From Capnocytophaga canimorsus (GTDB lineage: Bacteria; Bacteroidota; Bacteroidia; Flavobacteriales; Flavobacteriaceae), in the NCBI RefSeq assembly GCF_002302565.1, contig NZ_CP022382.1, positions 1,249,001-1,313,000 on the forward strand: DNA of 64,000 nucleotides. Direction: 5' to 3'. Shown here piece after piece: positions 26,308-35,028 of the stretch (its first letter is position 1; each line of letters starts with the position of its first letter). The position numbers and the translations under genes are program-made. The notes under the pieces were generated by a model, which saw only the letters and a program-made list of their open reading frames with translations, was not told the origin of the DNA and searched no databases.

Positions 26308-26338
26308 CAAAAATAACTATTAAAAAAAGAAAAAACAA
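26308..26338 (-). promoter_or_regulatory. promoter of the GH20 gene
   Basis: On the minus strand TTG at 26338-26336 and TATTTTTG at 26315-26308 are separated by 20 bases, 26 bases before the ATG. Confidence 0.75.
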
Positions 26339-26543
26339 GGAATAATAAGCAGGATAAAGTTCAGACGGATAAAGATTAAAGAATAAAGTAAGGAGAAACA
26401 AATAAAAAGAAAGAACAAGCCACCAAATGACAAGCAACTTACTCTTGTTAAGCTATTTGTACAGATTTTAAGTCGATTTTCTCTCTCGAATAAAATCTAT
26501 TGCAAGATGATACTTCCCTATTATCGAAATTGGTAATCGATAT

Positions 26544-26574
26544 TTGGCATAGGACAAACATTTCTCTACCTTTG
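26544..26574 (+). promoter_or_regulatory. promoter of a short intergenic transcript
   Basis: TTG at 26544-26546 and TACCTTTG at 26567-26574 with 20 bases between them match the consensus. It faces away from both flanking genes, which are on the minus strand, so it must serve something inside the 535-bp gap 26283-26817. The left part of that gap (26,320-26,430) is a purine-rich stretch with no gene visible. Confidence 0.6.
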
Positions 26575-26588
26575 AGTTCAATACCAAC

Positions 26589-26663
26589 GTGAAAGACATT
26601 TACAAACCTAATTTACTAATGTTGGAGCAATTGCAGGAGAAAGCACATAAAAAACAAGGCTAA
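26589..26663 (+). other. possible 14-24 codon ORF or small RNA
   Basis: Between the promoter at 26544-26574 and the hairpin at 26640-26686 lies a short frame: GTG at 26589 or ATG at 26619, ending at TAA 26661-26663. From the ATG it reads MLEQLQEKAHKKQG, basic and helix-prone. The whole unit would give an RNA of about 105 nt. Whether the product is the peptide or the RNA cannot be decided from sequence; it could also be the tail of a decayed gene, as the frame stays open back to a TAG just before 26554. Confidence 0.35.
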
Positions 26664-26686
26664 AACGCTGTGTTTTTTGTGCTTTT
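26640..26686 (+). terminator. terminator-like hairpin of the short transcript
   Basis: AAAGCACATAAAAAACA (26640-26656) pairs with TGTTTTTTGTGCTTT (26671-26685) with one bulged base, followed by a T and then AT-rich sequence. Confidence 0.6.
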
Positions 26687-26817
26687 ATATATCTTTGTCC
26701 GTGATAATGAAATCATCAAAAAATGTATATTCCATTTTGAATTTTGGTACATTTGGTTTTACGGATTATAGTTATATTATCTTCCCTTGAAGTTCTGTAA
26801 CTTTTATTACAAAAGGA

Positions 26818-27333
26818 TTATTTACCATAAAAATTCTCGATAACTTTTCGGATTGAAACAAAGCCAATTTCATTAAAATCCATCTGTTTAGGGTTTTTCC
26901 AAATCAAAGCTTTGATTTCATCAGGAGCAGCCACCGAAAGATCTTGGTTTTGAAGCGGACATTCAAAAAAGATATCCATCGTGCGGTAAAGTACGTCTTT
27001 GTAAAGATAATTATTGGGCTGAGTAGTGATATATTTAAGACGATCGGGAGCGATTTCAAGTCCCATTTCTTCTCTAATTTCACGACAAGCAGCTTGTTCG
27101 GCATTTTCCTCAGGGTCAATAAATCCGCCTGGTAAATCAAGTTTTCCTTTATCGGGTTCTTGATTACGAACAGTGAAAAGCACCTGCCCTTCAAAGGTAA
27201 AAACTACAGCAACAGCTGCCGCTATGTTATGGAAGTAAACAAATCCGCAATCGTTACAAGACAAACGTACTTGATTGGGAAAAATAATATCTGACGAACC
27301 ACAAGAAGGGCAAAAATTGAAAAAAGTTTTCAT
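26818..27333 (-). CDS. NUDIX hydrolase with N-terminal zinc ribbon
   Basis: A 171-residue NUDIX pyrophosphohydrolase. A zinc ribbon with Cys8, Cys11, Cys26 and Cys29 precedes the domain, and the complete Nudix box GFIDPEENAEQAACREIREEMGL runs from Gly70 to Leu92 with the REIREE metal-binding core. The zinc ribbon plus Nudix order is shared with NADH pyrophosphatase-like and ADP-ribose-type enzymes, but the substrate is not readable. The gene starts 2 bp after the stop of the DUF3999 gene, so it is the last gene of the DUF2339-DUF3999-NUDIX unit. Confidence 0.9.
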   Translation of the reverse strand: MKTFFNFCPSCGSSDIIFPNQVRLSCNDCGFVYFHNIAAAVAVVFTFEGQVLFTVRNQEPDKGKLDLPGGFIDPEENAEQAACREIREEMGLEIAPDRLKYITTQPNNYLYKDVLYRTMDIFFECPLQNQDLSVAAPDEIKALIWKNPKQMDFNEIGFVSIRKVIENFYGK

Positions 27334-27335
27334 CT

Positions 27336-28565
27336 CTATTTCTTTTCGCGTAACATTTTAAAAGAAAAGTAAAACAAAAGTACCACCATAAAAACAACAA
27401 TACCCCAAAGCCAATTTTTATTATTCGTGGCAAGTACGGTATTCTCATTTTTGCTTTGTCTTAAACGCTCAATCCCTCCCAAGGCAACGGAAGCTATATC
27501 GGCAGGAATGTTTTGCATAAAGCGAGATATATCGTAATCAGGTTGATAATCATTGACTTTTCCATAAACCAAAAAATAATCCGCTTGTTTTTCTGGAAAA
27601 CGAGCCGTTACTTGGTAATGAGTTCCGTAAACCTCAACGGCGTTGATTTGTAAGGGTTCATTATCTTGATTATCTATCCGAATTACAAGATTATCCAGCA
27701 TTTGCATAGACAAATCATAAATATTTTTGTTTTGTGAAGTAAGCACATCAGAGGCTATGGTTACAAAGCGCTTTTGCCAACCTTTTCGAGTTTGAATACT
27801 GTCTTCGTATCCGATGCGTATAGGTCTGAAATAATCGTGAGTTTGTTGGGGTAACACCCTTAAAGTTGAAATGGGTAGCAAAGTATTTAGTTGTACGCGC
27901 ACCCAAGTTTCTTTGTGTTTTTTATCCTCATTAACAGCAAATTGCGACTCATATTCGTATATCAAAATAGAAGTTTTTTGCCGATGATTCACTGTTGCCG
28001 AAACAAATTGTATTGCGTGGGAAGGGTCAGGGATAAAGATACGATAGTACAGATATTCCGATTCGTTGAATTCTAACGTATTGTAAACAAAAGAAACCGA
28101 TTCGTTTTTTATTGCTACCACGCGATAATCTTTCAGCAGGGTAAACCATTGGTTTTGGTCGTTACTGCCTTCGAGGGTGATTTTTCGGTCAAAATTCTGG
28201 TTTTCAAAAGTAAGCTCAATCTGGTCAATGATTTCTTTCTTCGGATTTTTCAGCGTTAGAAACGTACCTTCACTTGTACGAGATTGATTGATTACTTGAA
28301 AAAGTATAGGCAAAAGCTCTGTTTTGGAGTGATTTTTATCCAAAATATACGGAACCTCTATGGTATCTTTTTCAGTGGTTATTCCGTAGATTCTCAAGTC
28401 ATTCCCTTCGCTTTTGAGTTTAGCATATACCAATTCGGGCAAGGAAAAGCGCTTCCACTCCCCTGCTTTGGCTCCTTTTATTTCCTGCTTGTAGTCGTAG
28501 GTGTGCATTTGAGCAAACCCCAAAACACAAAAAAATAGCAAACAAAACGATAAATATCTTTTCAT
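27336..28565 (-). CDS. DUF3999 family envelope protein
   Basis: A 409-residue protein with a signal peptide (to about VLGFAQ, residue 18), a long extracytoplasmic beta-rich region (residues 20-375, with a jelly-roll-like stretch QIELTFENQNFDRKITLEGSNDQNQWFTL) and a single C-terminal transmembrane helix (about 383-402) followed by KMLREKK. This layout and its position immediately downstream of a DUF2339 gene (16 bp) match the conserved DUF2339-DUF3999 pair. The F5/8-like segment suggests carbohydrate binding, and the pair probably acts together at the inner membrane. The role is unknown. Confidence 0.8.
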   Translation of the reverse strand: MKRYLSFCLLFFCVLGFAQMHTYDYKQEIKGAKAGEWKRFSLPELVYAKLKSEGNDLRIYGITTEKDTIEVPYILDKNHSKTELLPILFQVINQSRTSEGTFLTLKNPKKEIIDQIELTFENQNFDRKITLEGSNDQNQWFTLLKDYRVVAIKNESVSFVYNTLEFNESEYLYYRIFIPDPSHAIQFVSATVNHRQKTSILIYEYESQFAVNEDKKHKETWVRVQLNTLLPISTLRVLPQQTHDYFRPIRIGYEDSIQTRKGWQKRFVTIASDVLTSQNKNIYDLSMQMLDNLVIRIDNQDNEPLQINAVEVYGTHYQVTARFPEKQADYFLVYGKVNDYQPDYDISRFMQNIPADIASVALGGIERLRQSKNENTVLATNNKNWLWGIVVFMVVLLFYFSFKMLREKK

Positions 28566-28581
28566 AAATACAGGTACGATT

Positions 28582-30948
28582 TTATTTTTCTTCCTCCGCC
28601 TCTATACGATTGGTATATTTATTGTATAAAAACGAAGCCAAAAGCAACAATACCCCCAAAGAAATAAAAACTATGGTTTTGGCAATTGTAGTTAGATTAG
28701 CAATATCATAGAAAAAGAGTTTTAAGAGTGTAACTCCAAAAAGTGCTATTCCACCCAAACGCACATAACGACGCCTTTTGAACAATCCTAAAACGACCAT
28801 AAATACAGCATACACGCCCCATAAAATACTGATTCCTAATTTATAATTATTAGTTTGTTGATACATCTGCGTCCAATGCAACAATTCGCTACTTACTACC
28901 CATAAAATGGTTATGTGTAATGCCAAAGCAAAGAAAGGCAATCTTCTGAATTTTAACAAATTTGATTGCAACAAAGTGCGTAAGGCAAAAATCAAATAAG
29001 CGAAAAAAGCTAACGAGATATAACGTATGTATAGGTGCATCATATCCGCATCAGTATATCCTATCTCTTCAGAGAAAAGATACGACTCCCTAAGCTCACT
29101 AATCGCATACAAACCAAAAGTAAGGAAAACAAATGCCGATAAAAAGCCTATACTTAAAGCAATATAACCAATAGTCTCTTGTCTTATCTTCATTATTACT
29201 AATAAAATAAATGAAGCCACAAAAAACAAAGTATAATTTATAAGCCACAACTTTTTAAAATAGTTATACTGCCAATACTTATCTTCATCGTTGTAAAAAT
29301 TAAAATCCCAATAATATCCTATCTCTTGATAAAAAACCAAATACAACAAAAGTAAGCAACCACCTCCAAACACGTATGATAGTGGTTTGGTGTAACGTTC
29401 CGTATATTTTCGATTTATGTACCAAGCGAAAGCCAAAAGGGCAACTACAAACAATGAAGTAGGCAAATAAACATTTAAAAAAGGCTGTATGTAGCTGGAT
29501 TTTTCCGCTACATATCTTTCAAAATAGATAAGATTATACACCTCTCTATCGTGTAAAAGGCTAAAAAATGTGATTGCCATAAGCGGATAGGAAAGCCATT
29601 CGTAAAAGGGCATTTTCTTACTTCGAGCTACCCAAAACAAAAGGGCGGCTTGTGTAGCCCAAAAAAGAGTGACCACAAATCCGTCTGCCATAATAGGAAG
29701 CACTATGGTGGCAAACCCTAAAACGAGTATTATTGACAGATAATACATATTGTTTTTCAAATCTTTGGAACGCAAAAACACCGCCAACAAAAAGTGAAAA
29801 AGTGCATTTGCCAAAGTGAAAAATCCTAATGAAATAGAGCTGTTTGAAGTACTTCCGCTTAAGAGCGAATATCCCAGCAAAAATACCAAAATACTATTAC
29901 ATAACATTAAAACTAAGTCTGTCCATCCAAATACATAGTCCTTCTTTTTAATTCCGATAAGCAAAGGAATATGAAAAATCAAGAAATACACCAAACAAAA
30001 CAGATAATACGTATGCAGATACTGTTCTTGATAATATCCTCCTCGTGCTATCAAATACATCAACCAAGTTAGGGAAAAAGCAGTTATTTGTAAAATTCTC
30101 CATTTCTTGAAGATAAAAATAATCATAATCCCGATGTTAATTATTGCCACATAAGTGAACAAAATTGGAATATTTCCCGAACCATCACTAAGTAAAAAGG
30201 GCACGGCATACCCCCCTACTAAACCTAATAAAGCGATAAGTTGTCGATTGTAATTCAATGCTGAAACCACAGCAAAAGCGGTAAATGAAAACATCATAAC
30301 AAACGCTAAAACTCTGGGAAACAGATTGTAAAAATCAAAAGCAATATAAGTAATAAAGTAGAAAATAGTCAGCGCCCCACTAACCAAAACAGCACTAAAA
30401 GCCTCATACTTAGCCTTTAGTTTAAACCCAAAAACTAAAAGCAACGTTCCTGTTACGTACCCTAAAACTACACGCATCAGCGGACTAATCAAGTTATTAT
30501 CAATGGAATATTTTACTCCAATAAAAACTCCGATAATCAAAACGAAAATACCCACCTTATTGAGTAAGTTTTCTCCCAAAAATCGCTCTAAACTGTTTTG
30601 GGTTTTCGGCAATGGTGGTGAAAATAGAGTGTCTTGAGGATGTTTTTTCTGTCGCTGTTCTCTTTCAAACACCTCTGGATCTTTGAATGACCAACCTTTT
30701 TTCGGTTCAGTGGCCTGTAGTGGTGATGGCTCCTCCAACACAGGTTTAGTTGCTGTTTTTGGCTCAAAAACCTCCAATTGCGCATCATTGAAATGTACTT
30801 GTTCCTCCTGCGAATATTTTCCCGTTTGGTTGAGCATACTATCCAAAACTTGACGAATTTCGTTGATTTCTGTCATAAAAAGCTCTTGCCTTTTAAGCAA
30901 CTCTCTAAGTTTTTCCTGTAACGCTTGTATCTCTTTTTCCGAAGCCAT
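28582..30948 (-). CDS. DUF2339 polytopic membrane protein
   Basis: A 788-residue protein with an N-terminal coiled coil (residues 1-45, KEIQALQEKLRELLKRQELFMTEINEIRQ), a linker to about residue 120 and then some 20 transmembrane helices to the end, as in DUF2339 (a large membrane protein family of unknown function). The start of the membrane part, LGENLLNKVGIFVLIIGVFIGVKYSIDNNLISP, is the strongly conserved family block. It has its own promoter at 30970-30999 and heads a unit with DUF3999 and a NUDIX hydrolase. The cytoplasmic coiled coil may recruit a partner. Confidence 0.85.
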   Translation of the reverse strand: MASEKEIQALQEKLRELLKRQELFMTEINEIRQVLDSMLNQTGKYSQEEQVHFNDAQLEVFEPKTATKPVLEEPSPLQATEPKKGWSFKDPEVFEREQRQKKHPQDTLFSPPLPKTQNSLERFLGENLLNKVGIFVLIIGVFIGVKYSIDNNLISPLMRVVLGYVTGTLLLVFGFKLKAKYEAFSAVLVSGALTIFYFITYIAFDFYNLFPRVLAFVMMFSFTAFAVVSALNYNRQLIALLGLVGGYAVPFLLSDGSGNIPILFTYVAIINIGIMIIFIFKKWRILQITAFSLTWLMYLIARGGYYQEQYLHTYYLFCLVYFLIFHIPLLIGIKKKDYVFGWTDLVLMLCNSILVFLLGYSLLSGSTSNSSISLGFFTLANALFHFLLAVFLRSKDLKNNMYYLSIILVLGFATIVLPIMADGFVVTLFWATQAALLFWVARSKKMPFYEWLSYPLMAITFFSLLHDREVYNLIYFERYVAEKSSYIQPFLNVYLPTSLFVVALLAFAWYINRKYTERYTKPLSYVFGGGCLLLLYLVFYQEIGYYWDFNFYNDEDKYWQYNYFKKLWLINYTLFFVASFILLVIMKIRQETIGYIALSIGFLSAFVFLTFGLYAISELRESYLFSEEIGYTDADMMHLYIRYISLAFFAYLIFALRTLLQSNLLKFRRLPFFALALHITILWVVSSELLHWTQMYQQTNNYKLGISILWGVYAVFMVVLGLFKRRRYVRLGGIALFGVTLLKLFFYDIANLTTIAKTIVFISLGVLLLLASFLYNKYTNRIEAEEEK

Positions 30949-30969
30949 ACTTTTTTATTCAATGAATAA

Positions 30970-30999
30970 CAAAGATATACAAGTTTTTTAAATAGACAA
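30970..30999 (-). promoter_or_regulatory. promoter of the DUF2339 unit
   Basis: On the minus strand TTG (30999-30997) and TATCTTTG (30977-30970) are separated by 19 bases. The ATG follows 22 bases later. Confidence 0.75.
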
Positions 31000-31081
31000 T
31001 TTATAAATTGAAATAAAATTCATAATTGACCACTAACACTAAAAAATTATCATCATACTTTTTATAACACAACCTCCTTTT

Positions 31082-31095
31082 GTATGTAAACATAC
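31082..31095. promoter_or_regulatory. 14-bp dyad upstream of the AlkD-like gene
   Basis: GTATGT-AA-ACATAC is a perfect 6-bp inverted repeat with a 2-base centre, 37 bp before the GTG start of the AlkD-like gene. The size suits a dimeric regulator site, but no promoter motif accompanies it. Confidence 0.35.
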
Positions 31096-31131
31096 CATTT
31101 TCTAAAGATAACGACATTCATTTAAAAAAAT

Positions 31132-31896
31132 GTGATTAGTTTTGCTAAAAAATTAAAAGTGGGAACTAATTACAGTATTACCGAAAAATTTGGAGCAAAT
31201 CTCGCTGAATTTTTGGCTCAAAAAATTCAAAAAATCTACCCAAAGTTTGATTCGGAACACTTCATACAAGATACCGAAAGCAAAACCATAGGACAGACCT
31301 ACACGCAACGTGTAGCATCCCTTGCCGAACTTTTAAAAAACTATTTACCTGCTGATTATAAAGAGGCTTTAACCATTCTATTTGCAATTTTGGGCGAAGA
31401 AAATCCGAATCAAACGGGAATGTTTACTCACTTTTACTGGATTTTACCCATAGGAAAATTTGTACAAGAGTACGGATTGAACAATTTTGAACTTTCAATG
31501 AAAGCTATCGAAGAAATCACCAAAAGAAATACAGGGGAATACGCCGTTCGCCCCTATATTCGAAAGCACCCACAAGCCGCTCTCGAAATCGTTAAAATAT
31601 GGGCAAAATCACCCAATTTTCACTTGCGCAGATTGGCAAGTGAAGGGCTACGACCAAAGCTCCCTTGGGCAAGTAAATTAGATACTTTCATAGAAAACCC
31701 TACCCCTGTTTTCGAAGTTCTCGAACTATTAAAAGAAGATGAAATTTTGTTCGTTAAAAAATCGGTTGCTAACCACCTTACCGATTGGCTCAAAGTAAAT
31801 CGCCAAGCCGTTTTACCTTTGATTGAACGCTGGAAAACTTCCGAAAACCCAAACACTCAATGGATTATCAAAAGAGCCACACGTAAAATACAATAA
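31132..31896 (+). CDS. AlkD-like DNA alkylation repair protein
   Basis: A 254-residue all-helical HEAT-like repeat protein resembling the AlkD family of DNA glycosylases that remove alkylated bases such as 3-methyladenine and N7-methylguanine. Family-like stretches are the EYAVRPYIRKHPQAALEIVKIWAKSPNFHLRRLASEGLRPKLPWA block and the C-terminal VKKSVANHLTDWLKVNRQAVLPLIERW. The frame has a TAA at 31123 and the first usable start is GTG at 31132; an ATG two bases earlier is out of frame and closed at once. The gene is alone, upstream of pheS. Whether it has glycosylase activity is not certain. Confidence 0.82.
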   Translation: MISFAKKLKVGTNYSITEKFGANLAEFLAQKIQKIYPKFDSEHFIQDTESKTIGQTYTQRVASLAELLKNYLPADYKEALTILFAILGEENPNQTGMFTHFYWILPIGKFVQEYGLNNFELSMKAIEEITKRNTGEYAVRPYIRKHPQAALEIVKIWAKSPNFHLRRLASEGLRPKLPWASKLDTFIENPTPVFEVLELLKEDEILFVKKSVANHLTDWLKVNRQAVLPLIERWKTSENPNTQWIIKRATRKIQ

Positions 31897-31954
31897 TTTG
31901 TTGCGTATTATTTATTTAATTAGACTTTGTCCCCATTTTTTGCTAAAAAATATG

Positions 31955-31962
31955 TAGTTTTG
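31955..31962 (+). promoter_or_regulatory. -7 element of pheS
   Basis: TAGTTTTG matches TAnnTTTG, 36 bases before the pheS ATG. The nearest well-placed TTG is at 31927-31929, a 25-base spacing, slightly long. Confidence 0.5.
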
Positions 31963-31998
31963 CCCTTTTAGAATTTCACAAAAAAGGAAACTACACCT

Positions 31999-33018
31999 AT
32001 GATTGACAAAATTAAGGAAGATATTGCTCAAGTAGAAGGTTTTAACGCAACTACAAAAGAAGAAATTGAACAGTTTCGCATCCAGTATTTAGGAAAAAAA
32101 GGAATTTTAAATGATTTTTTTGCTGCTTTTAAGCAAGTTCCTAATGAAGAAAAAAAGGCTTTCGGGCAAGTTATCAATGAGCTGAAAAATAAGGTAGAAG
32201 CCAAAGTGCAAGAACTTCGTGATGCTTTGGAACAACAACAAGAAAGCAAAGGCGTTTATGGAGATTTAACACGTCCTGCCACACCCATCAGCTTGGGAGC
32301 AAGGCACCCAATATCACTGGTAAAAAAACAAATCGTGGAAATTTTTTCTAACATTGGGTTTAACGTTTCCGAAGGACCTGAAATTGAAGACGATTGGCAT
32401 AATTTCACGGCATTGAATTTACCTGAATATCACCCTGCTCGTGATATGCAAGATACGTTTTTCATTCAAACTAATCCTGATATTTTGCTCCGTACGCATA
32501 CTAGTTCGGTACAGGTTCGGTATATGGAAAACCACCAACCGCCAATTCGTACCATTTCTCCAGGACGTGTATTCAGAAATGAAGCTATTTCGGCACGTTC
32601 GCATTGTTTATTCCATCAGGTAGAAGGGCTTTACATCGACAAAGACGTATCTTTTGCTGATTTGAAACAAACATTGCTTTATTTCACTAAAGAAATGTTC
32701 GGAAAGTCAAAAATTCGTTTGCGTCCGTCGTATTTTCCGTTTACAGAGCCTTCTGCGGAAGTGGATATTTATTGGGGCTTGAATAACGAAATTGATTATC
32801 GCATCACTAAAGGAACGGGTTGGCTCGAAATTATGGGTTGTGGAATGGTTGACCCTAATGTATTGAAAAACTGCAATATAAATAGTGAAGAGTACAGTGG
32901 TTTTGCTTTCGGAATGGGAGTAGAACGTATAGCGATGTTGCTTTATCAAATTGGAGATATTCGTATGTTTTATGAGAATGATGTCCGTTTTTTAGAGCAG
33001 TTCAAAAGTTCTTTTTAA
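31999..33018 (+). CDS. pheS: phenylalanyl-tRNA synthetase alpha chain
   Basis: A 339-residue class II aminoacyl-tRNA synthetase subunit that charges tRNA-Phe as an alpha2-beta2 enzyme with PheT. Residues 1-90 form the N-terminal coiled coil (EEIEQFRIQYLGKKGILNDFFAAFK). The catalytic core shows GARHPISLVKKQIVEIF, motif 2 around VFRNEAISARSHCLFHQVEGLYI, PSYFPFTEPSAEVDIY and motif 3 GFAFGMGVERIAML. Length is normal. pheT is not in this window, so the two subunits are unlinked here, as often in Bacteroidota. A 99-residue membrane protein follows after 9 bp. Confidence 0.97.
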   Translation: MIDKIKEDIAQVEGFNATTKEEIEQFRIQYLGKKGILNDFFAAFKQVPNEEKKAFGQVINELKNKVEAKVQELRDALEQQQESKGVYGDLTRPATPISLGARHPISLVKKQIVEIFSNIGFNVSEGPEIEDDWHNFTALNLPEYHPARDMQDTFFIQTNPDILLRTHTSSVQVRYMENHQPPIRTISPGRVFRNEAISARSHCLFHQVEGLYIDKDVSFADLKQTLLYFTKEMFGKSKIRLRPSYFPFTEPSAEVDIYWGLNNEIDYRITKGTGWLEIMGCGMVDPNVLKNCNINSEEYSGFAFGMGVERIAMLLYQIGDIRMFYENDVRFLEQFKSSF

Positions 33019-33027
33019 GAGGAACAG

Positions 33028-33327
33028 ATGAAATCAAACATAATACATTTTCTTGTCCGTTTTTTAGGTTTCTTTTTGGTGTTTTTCATCATAAGATATG
33101 TCTTTTCAAAAATGGATGATGGCATCAAAATGGAAAAGTTTTTGTTTTTATGTCTTTTTCTGTGGAGCGGTATTTCTTCTTTGTATTTGATGGCGGAATC
33201 CTACTTTTTACTGACTGAAAAACGAAAAACTAAAGGTTTCATTAGTCTTGGTATAGGTGTTATGACAATTATTTACACTTTAATTGGGTTGAATCTGCTT
33301 ATAGAAGTGTATTTTATGATAGCTTAA
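33028..33327 (+). CDS. small three-helix membrane protein
   Basis: A 99-residue protein with three hydrophobic helices (about residues 6-26, 38-57 and 72-96). Not recognised. It starts 9 bp after pheS and ends at the terminator at 33351-33381, so it is probably cotranscribed with pheS. Confidence 0.62.
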   Translation: MKSNIIHFLVRFLGFFLVFFIIRYVFSKMDDGIKMEKFLFLCLFLWSGISSLYLMAESYFLLTEKRKTKGFISLGIGVMTIIYTLIGLNLLIEVYFMIA

Positions 33328-33350
33328 AGTTTATACAATGACTTTACAAT

Positions 33351-33381
33351 AAAAAAGCAAGTCTTAAAAACTTGCTTTTTT
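33351..33381. terminator. bidirectional terminator between pheS unit and the M56 gene
   Basis: AAAAAAGCAAGT (33351-33362) pairs perfectly with ACTTGCTTTTTT (33370-33381) with a 7-base loop. It serves the plus-strand pheS unit and can also stop the convergent M56 gene ending at 33406. Confidence 0.88.
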
Positions 33382-33405
33382 GTTTTCATTCACAGAAAAA
33401 CGACA

Positions 33406-34635
33406 TTACTTTTCTTTGACAGGCACCGGAGGTGGTGGCGGAGGCGGTAATTCCGTACTTTTTTTCATTTTGCCAACCGGTGTTGGAGGAGCAGGAGGCG
33501 GTGGTAATTCCTCAGCTTTTTTTACTCTGATAGCAGATGGTGGAGTTGGTGGCGGAGGCGGCAATTGTAAGCCATACTTCTTAGTAAAAGCCTCTCTTTC
33601 TGATTTATTGGTAATTTGCTCCACAATTTCATTACCTGCTTCATCTGTCAGAGTAACAGTTGTTTTTTCTCCTTTTCCCTTAAGACTTACACCTTCTACT
33701 CTTATTATTTTATATTTGGCAGATGCTTGTAAGGGAGAAACTTCTTTTTGTTTTTCCGCTTCTTGGGCGTAGCTTTTTTCGGCAAAAACCACAAGGAATA
33801 GAACACTTGTTGGGATAAGCAACGCCATTTTACATAAATTACGAAAATGATTTACTTTTGTTTGTAACATAATCAGACGTTTTTTGGTGTTGTAAAAATT
33901 GAAATAATTATAAAATGGGACATTTGCAGAAGCAGCTCTTTTGAGTATAAGCATTTGATATTCTGCAATATTTGTGTGTTTAGAAACCACACAAGCATCG
34001 GCTAAAAACTCGTGATTGATTCGGATAGCTTTCCCAAACAAATGCACCATAGGGTGAAACCAAAACACGATTTTCAAAAACTCGACAAAAAGCAAATCCA
34101 AAGAATGTTTTTGCCGAATGTGGGTCAGTTCGTGTAATAAAACTTTCTGTTCATAGGCATCTTTTTTATTGATAAAAATGTAATTCCAAAATGAATGGGG
34201 TGCACATTCTTCTTCCAAAATTACCAAATAAGCTCCTTCGTAAACTTGTTTAGGATGTTTTTTGATTTTATTGAAGATTTTAAGCAAGTTACGTAAGAAT
34301 CGAAATAGCATCAGAAACGCAATCACTCCATATAAACATATGATAATCAGATTTGTAAAGTCTTTAGTTTCTATAATCAATTGCTCTGTTGTTGGATTTA
34401 CGTAAATTGAGGAATTGTTAACTTCTTGTGTAACGACTGTTTTCTCGAATGTTTTTTCAAATATGAGTTGAAAAGGCATTTCAATGGTAATCAGCGGAAA
34501 AACAAACGAAGCTACCAAAGCCAAGAGCAAGAAAAACCGATTGAATATCAGCATTTTTTCTCGCGATAGCAACAAGTGATACAATGTGTAGAAACACATA
34601 CCACATAATAGCGTTTTGATAAGATACGGTATCAT
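33406..34635 (-). CDS. M56 (BlaR1-like) membrane metallopeptidase with proline-rich tail
   Basis: A 409-residue sensor-type protease. Transmembrane helices lie near residues 5-22, 33-50, 93-112 and 272-290; the zinc motif HELTH is at 168-172, with the downstream EFLADACV segment. M56/BlaR1 proteins sense a signal and cleave the partner BlaI/MecI-type repressor, here encoded directly upstream (1 bp gap). Unlike BlaR1 of staphylococci there is no penicillin-binding domain. The last helix is followed by about 115 periplasmic residues ending in three proline repeats (LPPPPPTPP, LPPPPAPPTP, LPPPPPPPVP, residues about 345-405), each spaced by a KK/KKAEE-type linker. The DNA of this tail is distinctly GC-richer than its surroundings. 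The inducing signal is unknown. Confidence 0.87.
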   Translation of the reverse strand: MIPYLIKTLLCGMCFYTLYHLLLSREKMLIFNRFFLLLALVASFVFPLITIEMPFQLIFEKTFEKTVVTQEVNNSSIYVNPTTEQLIIETKDFTNLIIICLYGVIAFLMLFRFLRNLLKIFNKIKKHPKQVYEGAYLVILEEECAPHSFWNYIFINKKDAYEQKVLLHELTHIRQKHSLDLLFVEFLKIVFWFHPMVHLFGKAIRINHEFLADACVVSKHTNIAEYQMLILKRAASANVPFYNYFNFYNTKKRLIMLQTKVNHFRNLCKMALLIPTSVLFLVVFAEKSYAQEAEKQKEVSPLQASAKYKIIRVEGVSLKGKGEKTTVTLTDEAGNEIVEQITNKSEREAFTKKYGLQLPPPPPTPPSAIRVKKAEELPPPPAPPTPVGKMKKSTELPPPPPPPVPVKEK

Positions 34636-34636
34636 T

Positions 34637-35005
34637 TTATTCCTTTTTAAGGTTTGAATCTACTATTTTTTTCAATTCTTCCCATTGCTCGGGAGTCATC
34701 GAAATTTCTTTTGCAAAAAAGGAAGCAAACTGAAAAGCTGAATTTCCAAAATAATCACTGATAATGGTTTTCATCTTTCGGGAAAAATAGCTGTTTTTAG
34801 AAATTTTCGGATAATACTCACGTGAATTTCCCCGCTGATGATACCCAACCATCTGCTTGTCAATCATTCGTTTAAGAAGCGTAGCGATGGTTGTACTTGC
34901 CGGTTTTGGGTCAGGATAAGCCTCCAATAAATCTTTCATATAGGCAGTTTGTTTCTGCCATAAATATTCCATAAGCTGTTCTTCTGTATTTGATAATTTT
35001 TTCAT
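34637..35005 (-). CDS. BlaI/MecI family transcriptional repressor
   Basis: A 122-residue winged-helix repressor of the BlaI/MecI/CopY type: MKKLSNTEEQLMEYLWQKQTAYMKDLLEAYPDPKPASTTIATLLKRMIDKQMVGYHQRGNSREYYPKIS is the DNA-binding domain, and residues 75-122 form the dimerisation part that holds the protease-sensitive region. It binds TACA/TGTA dyads, and such a dyad lies 24 bp upstream of its start (35029-35040). The M56 protease gene follows after 1 bp, so the pair is one autoregulated operon. A beta-lactamase is not encoded here; other targets are unknown. Confidence 0.92.
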   Translation of the reverse strand: MKKLSNTEEQLMEYLWQKQTAYMKDLLEAYPDPKPASTTIATLLKRMIDKQMVGYHQRGNSREYYPKISKNSYFSRKMKTIISDYFGNSAFQFASFFAKEISMTPEQWEELKKIVDSNLKKE

Positions 35006-35028
35006 TTTCTACAAGTTTAGATTTTACA

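Noticed and set aside
33413-33570. GC-rich direct repeats at the end of the M56 gene as a mobile element or VNTR
   Set aside because: They encode the proline-rich tail in frame and end at the gene's stop codon; explained by protein-level repeats.
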